A stretch of DNA of 64,000 nucleotides, taken from contig CANMQP010000012.1 of the NCBI GenBank assembly GCA_947500035.1, forward strand, positions 558,001-622,000. The letters run 5' to 3'. Source of the DNA: an uncultured Kiloniellaceae bacterium. GTDB taxonomy: Bacteria; Pseudomonadota; Alphaproteobacteria; Kiloniellales; Kiloniellaceae. The notes beneath the pieces were generated by a model that searched no databases, was not told the origin of the DNA, and saw nothing but the letters and a program-made list of their open reading frames with translations. The number at the start of each line of letters is the position of its first letter. Position 1 is the first letter of the stretch. Shown in pieces: positions 17,047 through 26,947 of the stretch. Position numbers and translations under genes: made by a program.

Positions 17047-17592
17047 ATGCCCGAAAGCGAACAGGAAACAGCATTGCCCACCACACCCGAACAGCTCTTT
17101 GACTGCTTCAAGACTTTGGGCATCGAGACCCGCACGATCGAGCATGCACCGGTCTTTACGGTGGAAGAAGCGAAGTCGGTTCGGGACGATCTGCCGGGCG
17201 GCCACAGCAAAAACCTTTTTCTGCGCAATAAAAAGGGCCAGATGTGGCTCGTGACCTGCTTCGAAGACCGCAAGATCGACCTCAAGGCGCTTGGCACGGC
17301 CCTGGGCGCAGGAAGAGTCTCCTTCGGTTCACCGGATCGCCTGCGCACGCATCTGGGGGTAGAACCCGGCGCTGTGACGCCCTTTGCGGTCATCAACGAC
17401 CGCGACAGCAAAGTGAAGTTCGTTCTGGACCAGGGAATGCTGGAGGCGGACCCGCTTAACTTTCACCCCCTGGTCAACCGCATGACCACCGCAATCGCGC
17501 CGCAGGATCTGATTAAGTTCCTCGAAGCGCAGAACCACGCCCCTGCATTTGTCGATCTCGACGCCCTTGAATCCGCGACACCGGAGAACTGA
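17047..17592 (+). CDS. Trans-editing prolyl-tRNA deacylase, ProXp-ala/PrdX type (YbaK-like)
   Basis: A 181-residue YbaK/EbsC-fold protein that hydrolyses mischarged Ala-tRNA(Pro), compensating for a ProRS lacking its insertion editing domain, as in most alphaproteobacteria. The substrate-binding region shows EHAPVFTVEEA (about residues 32-42), GGHSKNLFLRNKKG (about 57-70) with the key lysine, and later TPFAVINDRDSKVKFVLD and FHPLVNRMTTAI. The GGHSKNLFL form distinguishes the PrdX/ProXp-ala group from YbaK proper. It stands alone between tRNA-Gly and the cnoX operon. No direct link to the adjacent tRNA is implied. Confidence 0.88.
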   Translation: MPESEQETALPTTPEQLFDCFKTLGIETRTIEHAPVFTVEEAKSVRDDLPGGHSKNLFLRNKKGQMWLVTCFEDRKIDLKALGTALGAGRVSFGSPDRLRTHLGVEPGAVTPFAVINDRDSKVKFVLDQGMLEADPLNFHPLVNRMTTAIAPQDLIKFLEAQNHAPAFVDLDALESATPEN

Positions 17593-17892
17593 CTCAGCCA
17601 GTGGTCGCAGAAGACCCCGCGCCTTCGCCAGATACCGCAGAATTGCTTGCTGTAACGGCTTGCTTTCCATCGCGGGAGCCGCCATGTAAATTGCGATTGC
17701 ACAGAAATATGGCAGTCAGAGGCTGTGACGAGCGGTTTTAGCGGAGCGTGGTCGTTAGACTGAGAAGGTTATTGTTTCTCTCACGAAACGACATGGCTCT
17801 GGAACCGTGATCGGACTCTAAATCGGCTGCGGACAACAGCTCCCGGGCGCAGGAAACACCGGGAACCTTGAACGAGAACAGGATTGCAATCT
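17593..17892. other. Intergenic region upstream of cnoX
   Basis: 300 bases with no convincing reading frame, RNA gene or terminator. The AT-richer segment at 17755-17790 is the likely promoter zone for cnoX. Confidence 0.35.
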
Positions 17893-18822
17893 ATGGAAAC
17901 CATCATTGGGACCGACGGCCTGAACGGCGGCACAGCCGATGCCGATACCATCAAGGACGGGTCACAGGAAACCTTCGCAAAGGATGTCATCGAAGCCTCG
18001 ATGAAGACCCCGGTTATCGTTGATTTCTGGGCACCCTGGTGCGGTCCCTGCAAACAGCTGGGCCCCATGCTTGAGCAAGCCGTACGTGCGTCGCGCGGCG
18101 CTGTACGTATGGTTAAAATCAACGTTGACGAGAACCAGGCGATCGCCCAGCAGCTGCGGGTTCAATCCATTCCTGCGGTCTATGCCTTTTTCCAGGGCCA
18201 GCCGGTGGACGGCTTCGTCGGTGCGCAGCCCGAGAGCCAGATCAAAGCCTTCGTAGAGCGCCTGGCACAGGAAGCCGGCGGCAATCAGGGCGACAACCCT
18301 ATTGAACAGGCCCTGGCGCAAGCCGAGGCCGCTCTGGAAGAAGGTCAGCACGGACCCGCATCGGCTATCTTTGGTCAAATCCTGCAGCATGAAGCCGACA
18401 ATGTCCGGGCCTTGGCCGGATCGATCCGCTGCCGTCTGGGTGCCGACGATGTTGAGGGCGCGCGCGAGCTGCTTGATGCCCTCACACCCGAGACCGCGAA
18501 AGCGCCGGAGATCGCATCTGCGGCCGCCGCCGTCGAGCTCGCGGAGCAGTCAATGGACGCTGGCGAAATCACCGAACTGACACGCAAGGTCGAGCAGAAC
18601 GAAAACGACCATCAGAGCCGCTTCGATCTGGCCCTCGCGCTGCAGGGTGCCGGGAAATCCGAGGCCGCCGCCGACGCTCTGCTGGAAATCGTCCGCCGTG
18701 ACCGGGAGTGGGACGAGCAGGCCGCGCGGAAACAGCTGGTTAAACTCTTCGACGCCTGGGGCCAGACAGACCCTCTGACCCAGGATGTGCGAAGCCGCCT
18801 CTCCTCGATCCTCTTTTCGTAA
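17893..18822 (+). CDS. cnoX: Thioredoxin-TPR co-chaperone CnoX (YbbN family)
   Basis: A 309-residue protein with an N-terminal thioredoxin fold (about residues 25-125) and a C-terminal TPR-like helical region (about 135-305). The active site WCGPC is intact at residues 49-53, so redox activity is possible, unlike E. coli CnoX which has lost one cysteine. The cis-proline motif SIPAVYAFF and a DENQAIAQQLRVQ segment are present. Members of this family protect unfolded proteins and pass them to GroEL/DnaK. ATG at 17893 is chosen over a TTG nine bases upstream. A 39-codon frame and the LON-domain gene follow on the same strand. Confidence 0.93.
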   Translation: METIIGTDGLNGGTADADTIKDGSQETFAKDVIEASMKTPVIVDFWAPWCGPCKQLGPMLEQAVRASRGAVRMVKINVDENQAIAQQLRVQSIPAVYAFFQGQPVDGFVGAQPESQIKAFVERLAQEAGGNQGDNPIEQALAQAEAALEEGQHGPASAIFGQILQHEADNVRALAGSIRCRLGADDVEGARELLDALTPETAKAPEIASAAAAVELAEQSMDAGEITELTRKVEQNENDHQSRFDLALALQGAGKSEAAADALLEIVRRDREWDEQAARKQLVKLFDAWGQTDPLTQDVRSRLSSILFS

Positions 18823-18908
18823 CGCGGGACGTTTCAGTCAAAAAACGCTCGGGCGTGGGGCAAAGACTTTTCAAGAGCAGGAATGTGAAGAGGACTTCAG
18901 AGCGCACT

Positions 18909-19028
18909 ATGAACGACAAGATGTCAGACTTTCTGCGTTCGGCCGCCGTCCACTGGGCTAAACCCGGTGAAGACGCAGGCTATCTCGAACAAGAGGGCGA
19001 AGGCCCGGCCGCAAAGGTGGCAGAATGA
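18909..19028 (+). CDS. Possible 39-residue small protein coupled to the LON-domain gene
   Basis: ATG at 18909 opens a 39-codon frame (begins MNDKMSDFLRSAAVHWAKPG) whose TGA at 19026-19028 overlaps the ATG of the next gene as ATGA. It is acidic and soluble, with no recognisable domain. The exact start/stop overlap is the main argument that it is translated, perhaps as a leader that couples translation. There is only a weak ribosome-binding site (GAAGAGGAC about 15 bases upstream). Confidence 0.4.
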   Translation: MNDKMSDFLRSAAVHWAKPGEDAGYLEQEGEGPAAKVAE

Positions 19029-19720
19029 CCCGCTCTCCGTTCGATCCCACATTCGACGATCTGCCCAAAGAGATCCCGGTCTTCCCGCTCTCGGGGGTCC
19101 TTTTGCTGCCGGGCGGGCATTTGCCTCTGAATATCTTTGAGCCCCGCTATCTCGCCATGATCGATTCAGCGTTGAAAAGCAATCGCATCATCGGGATGGT
19201 TCAGCCCTGCGCGGAAGATAGCTCGAACACCCCGTTGCAATGCCCGCCGCCGGACCGGCCGCCACTCTATGGCGTGGGTTGCGCCGGGCGAATCAACGCC
19301 TTCAGCGAGACGGACGACGGCCGTTACCTGCTCACGCTCGCAGGAGTCATCCGCTTCGAGATCATGTCTGAGCTGGATTTGGAAAAGGGTTTCCGGCGGG
19401 TCACGGCTGATTACGCGCGGTTCCGGAACGATCTGTCGTCAGGCGCGGCAAACATCGACCGTGATCAGCTGCTCGAGACCGTGCGCGGCTACTTCTCATC
19501 TCAGGGTATCCGTGGCGACTGGGAGGCCATCGGCCAGACCGAAGACGAACATCTGGTGACGTCCCTGGCGATGATCTGCCCCTTCGCAGCCTCGGAAAAG
19601 CAGTTGCTGCTGGAAGCCGGTACGCTGCAGGAGCGCGCAGAAACCATGACCAAGATCATGGAGATGGCGATCCACCAGCCAGGCGCCGACAAATCCAGCA
19701 GCGGTTTCTCGACCCACTAA
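19025..19720 (+). CDS. LON peptidase N-terminal (substrate-binding) domain protein
   Basis: A 231-residue stand-alone version of the Lon N-terminal domain, without AAA+ or protease parts. The start IPVFPLSGVLLLPGGHLPLNIFEPRY (split over residues 17-42) is diagnostic, with LNIFEPRYLAMI as the strongest block; GVGCAGRINAFSETDDGRY and LLTLAGVIRFEI follow. Its biochemical role is unknown; it is commonly found beside the CnoX-type thioredoxin in alphaproteobacteria, which suggests a shared protein-quality-control role. The start overlaps a small upstream frame. In many relatives a UPF0434 gene follows directly; here a sugar-transport operon intervenes. Confidence 0.92.
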   Translation: MTRSPFDPTFDDLPKEIPVFPLSGVLLLPGGHLPLNIFEPRYLAMIDSALKSNRIIGMVQPCAEDSSNTPLQCPPPDRPPLYGVGCAGRINAFSETDDGRYLLTLAGVIRFEIMSELDLEKGFRRVTADYARFRNDLSSGAANIDRDQLLETVRGYFSSQGIRGDWEAIGQTEDEHLVTSLAMICPFAASEKQLLLEAGTLQERAETMTKIMEMAIHQPGADKSSSGFSTH

Positions 19721-19749
19721 CCCGCATCTTCATAACACGTATGGGTTCT

Positions 19750-20760
19750 CTATTCGCGCCGTGTCGTCTCACCCGCGATGAGCGCAACGGGCAACATGGT
19801 CGTGCGCTCCGTCTCTACCCCGTGGATCCGGGCCAGAAGGTTCCGGGCGCCGACGACACCCATCTGGCGCCGGGGTGTGGTTGCGGTGGTCATGGGCACC
19901 GGCAGCACCGTTGTCAGGTCCAGGGCATTAAAGCCCACGATTCCGATGTCTTCGGGGATGCGCAGGCCGCGCCGGCCACAGGCCATCATGCCGCCGAAGG
20001 CCATATGGTCGTTCAGAAAAAACACCACATCCGGGCGTGACTCCTGAAGCAGCTCGTCGATGCCGGCCGCGCCCGCGCCGAAGGCGTGCCTTTCCGGCCG
20101 CCCGGCAACACGGATGGGATGGGAGCACGGCCCTTCATCAAAGGCCCGCTTGATCCCTCGCAGGCGCGCATCAGCCCTTCTGTCACGGCCAAGCGGCGCT
20201 CCCACATAGGCTGGGCTTCGGTATCCTAAAGTGACCGCATAACGCCCTAGATCGTAACCGGCAGCCTCGTGATCGATCCCGACGCAGATATCGATCGGGT
20301 CACTGGTGACATCCCAGATTTCAAGCGTCGGAATGGCGGCGTCCTGGAGTTTCGCCCGCACGTCCGGCAGGTGATCGACTCCGGTCAGGATGACCGCCGC
20401 CGGACGCCAGGTGAGGAGTCTCTCGACCCAGCGCCGCTCGCTCTCGGGGCTGTATTCGGTGGTATCGATCACGCTGGAATAGCCCGCCCCCTCGAAGGTG
20501 CCGCGCATACCCGCCAGGATTTCGGCGAAAACGTCGTTGGCGAAAGTCGGCAGGGAAATGCCGACGAGATTCGAATTCTCCACCGCCAGCGAACGGGCGT
20601 TGCTGTTGGGAACGTAGTTCAGTTTTTTCGCGATGCGCAGGATCTCGGCCCGCTTCTTTTCGGACACCCCCTCCACGCCACGGATCGCGCGGGAGACCGT
20701 CATCATGCTGACGCCCGCCGCCTCCGCCACTTCCCGGATTCCAACGCTACTGCGCCGCAT
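19750..20760 (-). CDS. LacI family transcriptional regulator of the adjacent sugar ABC operon
   Basis: A 336-residue repressor-type protein. The HTH (about residues 7-27, IREVAEAAGVSMMTVSRAIR) is followed by the hinge helix with YVPNSNARSLA, then a periplasmic-binding-protein-like core (VGISLPTFANDVFAEIL onwards) of the GntR/PurR kind. The C-terminal GIVGFNALDLTTVLPVPMTT block is typical of sugar-acid or gluconate-type members. It is divergent from a sugar ABC transporter; a 16-bp palindrome with central CG lies 40 bases upstream of its start codon. This supports local repression relieved by the transported sugar; the sugar itself is unknown. Confidence 0.93.
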   Translation of the reverse strand: MRRSSVGIREVAEAAGVSMMTVSRAIRGVEGVSEKKRAEILRIAKKLNYVPNSNARSLAVENSNLVGISLPTFANDVFAEILAGMRGTFEGAGYSSVIDTTEYSPESERRWVERLLTWRPAAVILTGVDHLPDVRAKLQDAAIPTLEIWDVTSDPIDICVGIDHEAAGYDLGRYAVTLGYRSPAYVGAPLGRDRRADARLRGIKRAFDEGPCSHPIRVAGRPERHAFGAGAAGIDELLQESRPDVVFFLNDHMAFGGMMACGRRGLRIPEDIGIVGFNALDLTTVLPVPMTTATTPRRQMGVVGARNLLARIHGVETERTTMLPVALIAGETTRRE

Positions 20761-20800
20761 CTTGATTTACGCCTTTTTACAGATAGTTAGGCTGTAGGTT

Positions 20801-20816
20801 ACGTTAACGCTAACGT
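20801..20816. promoter_or_regulatory. LacI-type operator
   Basis: ACGTTAACGCTAACGT has perfect outer arms ACGTTA/TAACGT and the central CG step seen in LacI-family operators. It lies between the divergent lacI-type gene and the ABC operon, about 40 and 118 bases from their start codons, suited to control of both. Confidence 0.75.
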
Positions 20817-20918
20817 TATTAACACGAACAGAGGCTTCTTAAAACCAACGCTCGCGTGCACTCTGGAGTGCATAAAAAGGTGGACTCAGCCTCAAATGAG
20901 CCGCCACGGGAGGAAAAT

Positions 20919-22001
<1,083 letters not shown>

Positions 22002-22037
22002 CGCAATAAAAAACCAAAAATCAGGGAGGTAAAGACG

Positions 22038-23366
22038 ATGCGAGCACTCTTTAATCCGTTAACCGGCGCCGCTGCCGCCTTGGCCGTTTCGGCCAGCATG
22101 GCGTGGGCTAATCCGTATGAAGACTACGCGGGCACCACGCTTGTGGTGAACTTCCCCGCGCACCCGCACTACAACGCGGTCATGAAGGTGCTGCCGGAGT
22201 TCACCAAGGAAACCGGCATCCGGGTTGAGGTCGACCAGCTGCAGTACCTGAAAATGCGCGAGCGCCAGACCCTGGAGCTGACCAAGAACAAGGGCGACTA
22301 CGACCTCATCGCCTACGTGGTCTTTTCCAAGGCGGATTACGTTTTCGCGGATCAGCTGGAGAACCTCGCGCGCTTCTTCATGAACCCGAAACTGGCCAAT
22401 CCCCGCTACGACGCGGAAGACCTGATCGACGGCTACGTGCAGAACATCGGCGTGGCCGGCGGCACCAAGGGCTATCTGCCGGGGAAAACCGGGTCCCTCT
22501 TCGGGATTCCTTTCGGATCCGAAACATCCGTGCTGGCCTATCGCAAGGACATCTTCGAAAAGCACGGCCTGAAGACGCCGGAGACCTACGACGAACTGCT
22601 CGACGTGACCTGCCGGATTCCCAAGCTTGAAGAGGGTATGGGCGGTATGGCCTCACGCGCGGCCTCGGGTCATCAGGCCAGCCATGCCTTCCTGCTGCAT
22701 CTGGCACCCCTGGGCGGGCGCGTCTTTGATGACGAATGGAACCCGATCATCAACAACGACGCCGGTGTCGCGGCGGCCAACGCCCTGAAGACCATCGTCG
22801 ACTGCGGACCCGAGGGGTCGCAGACCTTCGGTCCCGCCGAAGCGGCGGCCTCCTTCAGCCAGGGCAAGTCGGCCATGTTCATGGATTCCATCGCCTTTGC
22901 CGCCGGCTTCGAGGATCCCGCCAAGAGCAAGGTCGCAGGCAAAGTCGGCTACGCCCTGCATCCAGAAGGCGTGCGCCGCGGCTCGCAGACCGGTGGCTTC
23001 GGTATCGCAATTCCCCGCAACGCCCAGAACAAAGAGGCCGCCTTCTTGCTCATGCAGTGGCTGACCTCGAAAGAGGGTGATCTGAAAGTGGCCATGGCCG
23101 GTGGCAATCCCTCGCGCTTCTCCACCTATCAGAATGCCGAACTGAACGCCAAGTACCCCTACTCGGCCACCTTCGGCGAAGCGCTGAAGTATGCCGATCC
23201 GGACTGGCGCCCGATCATCCCGACCTGGGGCAAGATCAACGCCGACATCGGCACGACCATGTCCAAGGTGCTGACCGAGGGTCTGGATCCCCAAGAGGCA
23301 CTTGACGGTGTCGCCGAGCGCGCCCGCGCCATCATGGACGAGGCCGGCTACTACACCTGGAACTGA
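22038..23366 (+). CDS. Sugar ABC transporter substrate-binding protein (family 1 extracellular)
   Basis: A 442-residue periplasmic binding protein with a Sec signal (MRALFNPLTGAAAALAVSAS, cleavage near AWA-NP about residue 25). Characteristic segments include VLPEFTKETGIRVEVDQL (about 51-68), a mid-protein GIPFGSETSVLAYRKDIFEK (about 155-174) and PTWGKINADIGTTMSKVL near the C-terminus. This pattern is shared with polyol/sugar binding proteins of the SmoE/MalE class. A strong ribosome-binding site (GGGAGG) precedes the ATG. Ligand unknown; the LacI-type regulator suggests a carbohydrate or polyol. Confidence 0.93.
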   Translation: MRALFNPLTGAAAALAVSASMAWANPYEDYAGTTLVVNFPAHPHYNAVMKVLPEFTKETGIRVEVDQLQYLKMRERQTLELTKNKGDYDLIAYVVFSKADYVFADQLENLARFFMNPKLANPRYDAEDLIDGYVQNIGVAGGTKGYLPGKTGSLFGIPFGSETSVLAYRKDIFEKHGLKTPETYDELLDVTCRIPKLEEGMGGMASRAASGHQASHAFLLHLAPLGGRVFDDEWNPIINNDAGVAAANALKTIVDCGPEGSQTFGPAEAAASFSQGKSAMFMDSIAFAAGFEDPAKSKVAGKVGYALHPEGVRRGSQTGGFGIAIPRNAQNKEAAFLLMQWLTSKEGDLKVAMAGGNPSRFSTYQNAELNAKYPYSATFGEALKYADPDWRPIIPTWGKINADIGTTMSKVLTEGLDPQEALDGVAERARAIMDEAGYYTWN

Positions 23367-23465
23367 TCCTTCCAAACCAAGGCCGGGCCGGGGCTTTTGC
23401 TCTGGCCCGGTTGCCTTGAAACAGAAGCCCGAAGCCGACTTTCCGCTCACTCAGGACACCGCGTC

Positions 23466-24386
23466 ATGCAAACAGCGAATGTAAACAGGCTGACGCCCTA
23501 TCTCTTTCTGGCGCCGGCGGCGGCTGTCCTGGCCATCGCCCTGCTCTATCCCATCGGCTACATGATCTATGCTAGCTTCCTGGACTGGAACCCCAGCCAG
23601 CGCATTGGCGAAGCCGAGTTCGTGGGTCTGCGGAACTACATCAACCTGCTGGGCGACGAGAGCTTCCGCGAGAGTTTTGCCGTCACCCTGAAGTTCGCGG
23701 CCATCGTGGTCTCGCTGGAGATGTTCGTCGGGGTCGGTCTGGCCCTGCTGCTGGACCGCAACATCCGCGGCATGAGCCTGCTGCGCACGCTCTTCATCCT
23801 GCCCATGATGATCGCGCCCATCGTTGTCGGTCTCATGTGGCGTTACATGTATCACCCGACCGTCGGCATCTTTAACCGGACCCTGAAGAACCTGGGGCTT
23901 GAGCCGATCCCCTGGCTGTCGGACGGCGACTGGGCCTTTGCCTCGGTGATCATCGCCGATGTCTGGCAGTGGACCCCCTTCATCTTCATTCTTTCGCTCG
24001 CCGCCCTGCAGTCCCTGCCTCAGTCGGCCTTGGAGGCCGCGCGCATCGACGGCGCGACCGGCTGGCAGCAGATCTGGTACATTAAACTGCCCCTCATGAT
24101 GCCGGTTCTGGTGGTCACCTGCCTGCTGCGTCTGATCGACGCCTTCAAGGTGCTGGAAGTCATTCTGGTCCTGACCAACGGCGGCCCCGGCCTTTCGACG
24201 GAAATCCTCAGTCTTCGGATCTCGCGCACCGCTTCGGAGTTCCGCGAGCTCGGCGTGGCGGCGGCCATGTCGAACTACCTGCTGATCCTGCTGCTGGTGC
24301 TGACCCTCGGGATGTTCCTCTACAACAAATTCGCCGAGACCCGCGCCCTTCGCCTGCGCGCCGAGGCCGAGGGAGCCGCGTCATGA
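23466..24386 (+). CDS. Sugar ABC transporter permease, MalF/UgpA type
   Basis: A 306-residue inner-membrane permease with six membrane segments. It begins NRLTPYLFLAPAAAVLAIAL and carries the EAA loop at about residues 190-215 (ALEAARIDGATGWQQIWYIK), which contacts the ATPase. The ATG at 23466 gives the usual short cytoplasmic N-terminus. Its end overlaps the next permease gene by four bases (ATGA). Confidence 0.93.
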   Translation: MQTANVNRLTPYLFLAPAAAVLAIALLYPIGYMIYASFLDWNPSQRIGEAEFVGLRNYINLLGDESFRESFAVTLKFAAIVVSLEMFVGVGLALLLDRNIRGMSLLRTLFILPMMIAPIVVGLMWRYMYHPTVGIFNRTLKNLGLEPIPWLSDGDWAFASVIIADVWQWTPFIFILSLAALQSLPQSALEAARIDGATGWQQIWYIKLPLMMPVLVVTCLLRLIDAFKVLEVILVLTNGGPGLSTEILSLRISRTASEFRELGVAAAMSNYLLILLLVLTLGMFLYNKFAETRALRLRAEAEGAAS

Positions 24387-25255
24387 GCGCCAAGACCTAC
24401 CAAAAGCAAAACCCGGCCTTCTACGCCCTGCTGGTCGCGCTGATCGTTATGTCGATCGGCCCGATCCTGATGATGCTGATGACCTCCTTCAAGCTGAACG
24501 TCGACATCATGTCGGACACGGTCGGCCTGATCTTCGTGCCGACGCTGAACAACTACGAAGCCGCGCTCTGCGACATGCTCTGGTACGAGCCGGAGAGCGT
24601 CGATTACTGTGACCCGACCTTCGGACGCGCGCTGATAAACTCGCTGATCATCGCCCTGGTTTCGACCGCCCTGACCCTGGTGATCGGCTGCATGGCGGCC
24701 TACGCCCTGGTGCGCTTCCGCTTCATGGGGCGTGATACCGTGTCCCTGACCACACTGATGATGCGCATGGTGCCGCCGGCGGTGCTGCTGGTGCCGGTCT
24801 TCGGCATCTGGACCTTCCAGTTCGAGATCGACGGCACGCGCCTGGGCATCATTCTGATCTACGTGGCCATGAACCTGCCCTTCGTGATCTGGATCCTGCA
24901 GAGCTTTATCGTCCAGGTGCCGATCCAGCTGGAGGAAGCCGCCCGGATCGACGGCGCCGGTCCGTTCCAGGTCTTCTTCCTGGTGGTGCTGCCCGTCATC
25001 AAGCCGGGTCTCGCCGCCGCCTCGATCTTCACCTTCCGAATTGCCTGGAACGAGTTCCTGCTGGCCAACGCCCTGGCCGACCGCAACTCGCGCACGGTGC
25101 CGGTCACCATCGTGAACTCCCTGACCGAGTACGACATCGACTGGGGCGTCATCATGGCCACGGGCATGCTACTGGCGATCCCGCCGATCATCTTCACCTT
25201 CGTGGCGTCACGCCAGATCATCACGGGCATGACCGCCGGGGCGGTCAAAGGCTGA
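24383..25255 (+). CDS. Sugar ABC transporter permease, MalG/UgpE type
   Basis: A 290-residue second permease with six membrane segments. The EAA loop is at about residues 178-198 (QLEEAARIDGAGPFQVFFLV). A relatively long periplasmic loop between helices 1 and 2 contains two cysteines (CDMLWYEPESVDYCD), which could form a disulfide; this is uncommon for MalG-type permeases. The stop TGA overlaps the ATG of the cytochrome b561 gene by one base (TGATG), tying the two together translationally. Confidence 0.93.
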   Translation: MSAKTYQKQNPAFYALLVALIVMSIGPILMMLMTSFKLNVDIMSDTVGLIFVPTLNNYEAALCDMLWYEPESVDYCDPTFGRALINSLIIALVSTALTLVIGCMAAYALVRFRFMGRDTVSLTTLMMRMVPPAVLLVPVFGIWTFQFEIDGTRLGIILIYVAMNLPFVIWILQSFIVQVPIQLEEAARIDGAGPFQVFFLVVLPVIKPGLAAASIFTFRIAWNEFLLANALADRNSRTVPVTIVNSLTEYDIDWGVIMATGMLLAIPPIIFTFVASRQIITGMTAGAVKG

Positions 25256-25995
25256 TGTGGGAGTGGCTGGCCGCACCGATCGATCCGGATCGGGTCCATG
25301 AGGTCGGCATCCAACTCTCCTGGCACGCCCGCCTGATGGTCTTTGCCTGGGGCGGCTGTGTGCCCATCGGCATTCTGGCAGCCCGCTTTTTCAAGATCTG
25401 GCCCGGTCAAAGCTGGCCGAAAGAATTGGACAACCGCGCCTGGTGGCATACCCACCGCGTCTGCCAGTACAGCGGCGGGATCCTGATGCTGGTTGCCCTG
25501 GGATTGATCCTGACCGCGCCGCCCCGAACTCTGTCGCCCCAGGCGATCCTGCCGGGGCCCCACGCCTGGTTCGGCTGGATCGTCCTGTCCCTCGCCCTGC
25601 TCCAGATCGCAAGCGGCGTGCTGCGCGGCTCCAAGGGCGGCCCCGACGAAGCGGGAAGCGGCGAAATTCTGCCAGGCGATCACTATGACATGACCCGTCA
25701 CCGGCTGGTCTTCGAGTACATCCATAAATTCGCCGGTTATGTGGCGGTGCTGCTCTCCGTCGCCGCGATCCTGACCGGGCTTTATCAATCCAATGGCCCT
25801 AACTGGATGTGGCTCTCGCTTCTGCTCTGGTGGAGCCTCTTGCTGAGCGCCTTTATCGCATTTCAGCGCCGGGGCATGGCCGTCGATACCTATGAGGCCA
25901 TCTGGGGGCCGGACGAGCAGCACCCGGGCAACCGCCGGCGCCCGATCGGGGTCGGTGTCCGGCGTCTTGGCGCGTCGCGCGGCGAACAGCTCTGA
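25255..25995 (+). CDS. Cytochrome b561-type membrane protein, last gene of the sugar ABC operon
   Basis: A 246-residue membrane protein with about five hydrophobic segments and histidines placed as in the eukaryotic-type b561 fold: SWHARLMVFAWG (His near 24), WWHTHRVCQY (His 66/68), GPHAWFGWIV (His near 103) and EYIHKFAGYV (His near 157). These would bind two haems b across the membrane. The family moves electrons across membranes, often with ascorbate or a quinol as partner. There is no DOMON domain or signal peptide. The one-base overlap with the preceding permease shows it belongs to the sugar-transport operon; a role in oxidising or reducing the imported compound or a periplasmic partner is inference. 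Confidence 0.85.
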   Translation: MWEWLAAPIDPDRVHEVGIQLSWHARLMVFAWGGCVPIGILAARFFKIWPGQSWPKELDNRAWWHTHRVCQYSGGILMLVALGLILTAPPRTLSPQAILPGPHAWFGWIVLSLALLQIASGVLRGSKGGPDEAGSGEILPGDHYDMTRHRLVFEYIHKFAGYVAVLLSVAAILTGLYQSNGPNWMWLSLLLWWSLLLSAFIAFQRRGMAVDTYEAIWGPDEQHPGNRRRPIGVGVRRLGASRGEQL

Positions 25996-26118
25996 TCGCT
26001 GGTCACTTCCCCTTTTCCAACCTCGTCTTTGTCGCGTAAAGTCCGATCTTGAAACCGGCGCTTCTGTTGCCAGTTAGAACAGTGAAAGCGCCGCATATCA
26101 CCACATAAGGCGAAGAGA

Positions 26119-26307
26119 ATGACCGAGTCCGCCGCCAAGCTGGATAGAAAGCTTCTGGAGATCCTGGTTTGCCCGGTGACCAAAAGTCCGCTGGAATACG
26201 ACGCCGATGCTCAGGAACTGATCAGCCGTCAGGCGCAGCTGGCCTATCCCATTCGGGACGGCATTCCCATCATGCTGGCCGACGAAGCCCGCCCGCTCGA
26301 CGATTAA
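26119..26307 (+). CDS. Trm112/UPF0434 family small protein
   Basis: A 62-residue protein of the YcaR/UPF0434 family: [21 protein letters not shown] near the N-terminus and [12 protein letters not shown] at the C-terminus. It is a truncated zinc-ribbon-like fold related to the methyltransferase activator Trm112; the bacterial role is not firmly known. GGCGAAGAG precedes the ATG. It is followed at 45 bases by a DUF971 gene. In related genomes it usually follows the LON-domain gene; here about 6.4 kb of sugar-transport genes lies between. Confidence 0.93.
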   Translation: MTESAAKLDRKLLEILVCPVTKSPLEYDADAQELISRQAQLAYPIRDGIPIMLADEARPLDD

Positions 26308-26352
26308 GCCACCGTCGATTTTCTCCCTTCCCAGCGAAAGCCTCTCTTTCCC

Positions 26353-26742
26353 ATGATCGAAGAACAGCCCTCTCAGGAACTCGAAACCAAGCACTGGCCC
26401 AGCGAGATCCGTTACATCTCCGAGGAAAAACGCCTGGAGATCGACTTCGACAACGGAACCGCCTTCTCCTATTCCGCCGAGCTGCTGCGCGTCGAGAGCC
26501 CCTCGGCGGAGGTGCAGGGGCACGGTCCGGGGCAGAAGCAGACCCTGCCCGGCCGCCGCCATGTCGGCATCATGGGGATCGAGCCGGTCGGCAACTACGC
26601 GGTCAAGATCAAGTTCGACGACCTGCACGATACCGGCATCTTCTCCTGGCAATATCTCTACAAACTGGGCGAGAACCAGGAAGAGATCTGGGCCGAGTAT
26701 CTCAATGCCCTTGAGACAAAGGGCCTGTCGCGCGATCCCTGA
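26353..26742 (+). CDS. DUF971 (gamma-butyrobetaine hydroxylase-like N-terminal domain) protein
   Basis: A 129-residue single-domain protein with the DUF971 pattern: WPSEIRYISEEKRLEIDFDN (about residues 15-34), AELLRVESPSAEV, and GNYAVKIKFDDLHDTGIFSW (about 80-99) followed by YLYKLG. The same fold forms the N-terminal domain of butyrobetaine hydroxylases and is found next to Fe-S assembly genes elsewhere; no catalytic residues are evident. It is probably cotranscribed with the UPF0434 gene. Confidence 0.9.
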   Translation: MIEEQPSQELETKHWPSEIRYISEEKRLEIDFDNGTAFSYSAELLRVESPSAEVQGHGPGQKQTLPGRRHVGIMGIEPVGNYAVKIKFDDLHDTGIFSWQYLYKLGENQEEIWAEYLNALETKGLSRDP

Positions 26743-26947
26743 CCGGAAAAAACGTCGGGCGCCCTGCTGCTCCTCCGTGACGCTCCCCCCATGAAGCTCC
26801 CCAGTGACGTTCCTGGGCAAACCCCGGACGATGGCAGGAAAGCCCTGCGTCCGGTCTGCTGCAAACTGCTCTTCTGAAACAAGTGACAAAACCCGATGCG
26901 CTCACCCGAGAGCCTTCCGGTTTTGACTCTCGAATTTGGAGGCGCGG

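Noticed and set aside
20856-20918. GTG at 20856 as start of the sugar ABC ATPase
   Set aside because: It lies too close to the operator and lacks a ribosome-binding site; TTG at 20919 has GGGAGG at ideal spacing and gives the family-standard N-terminus.
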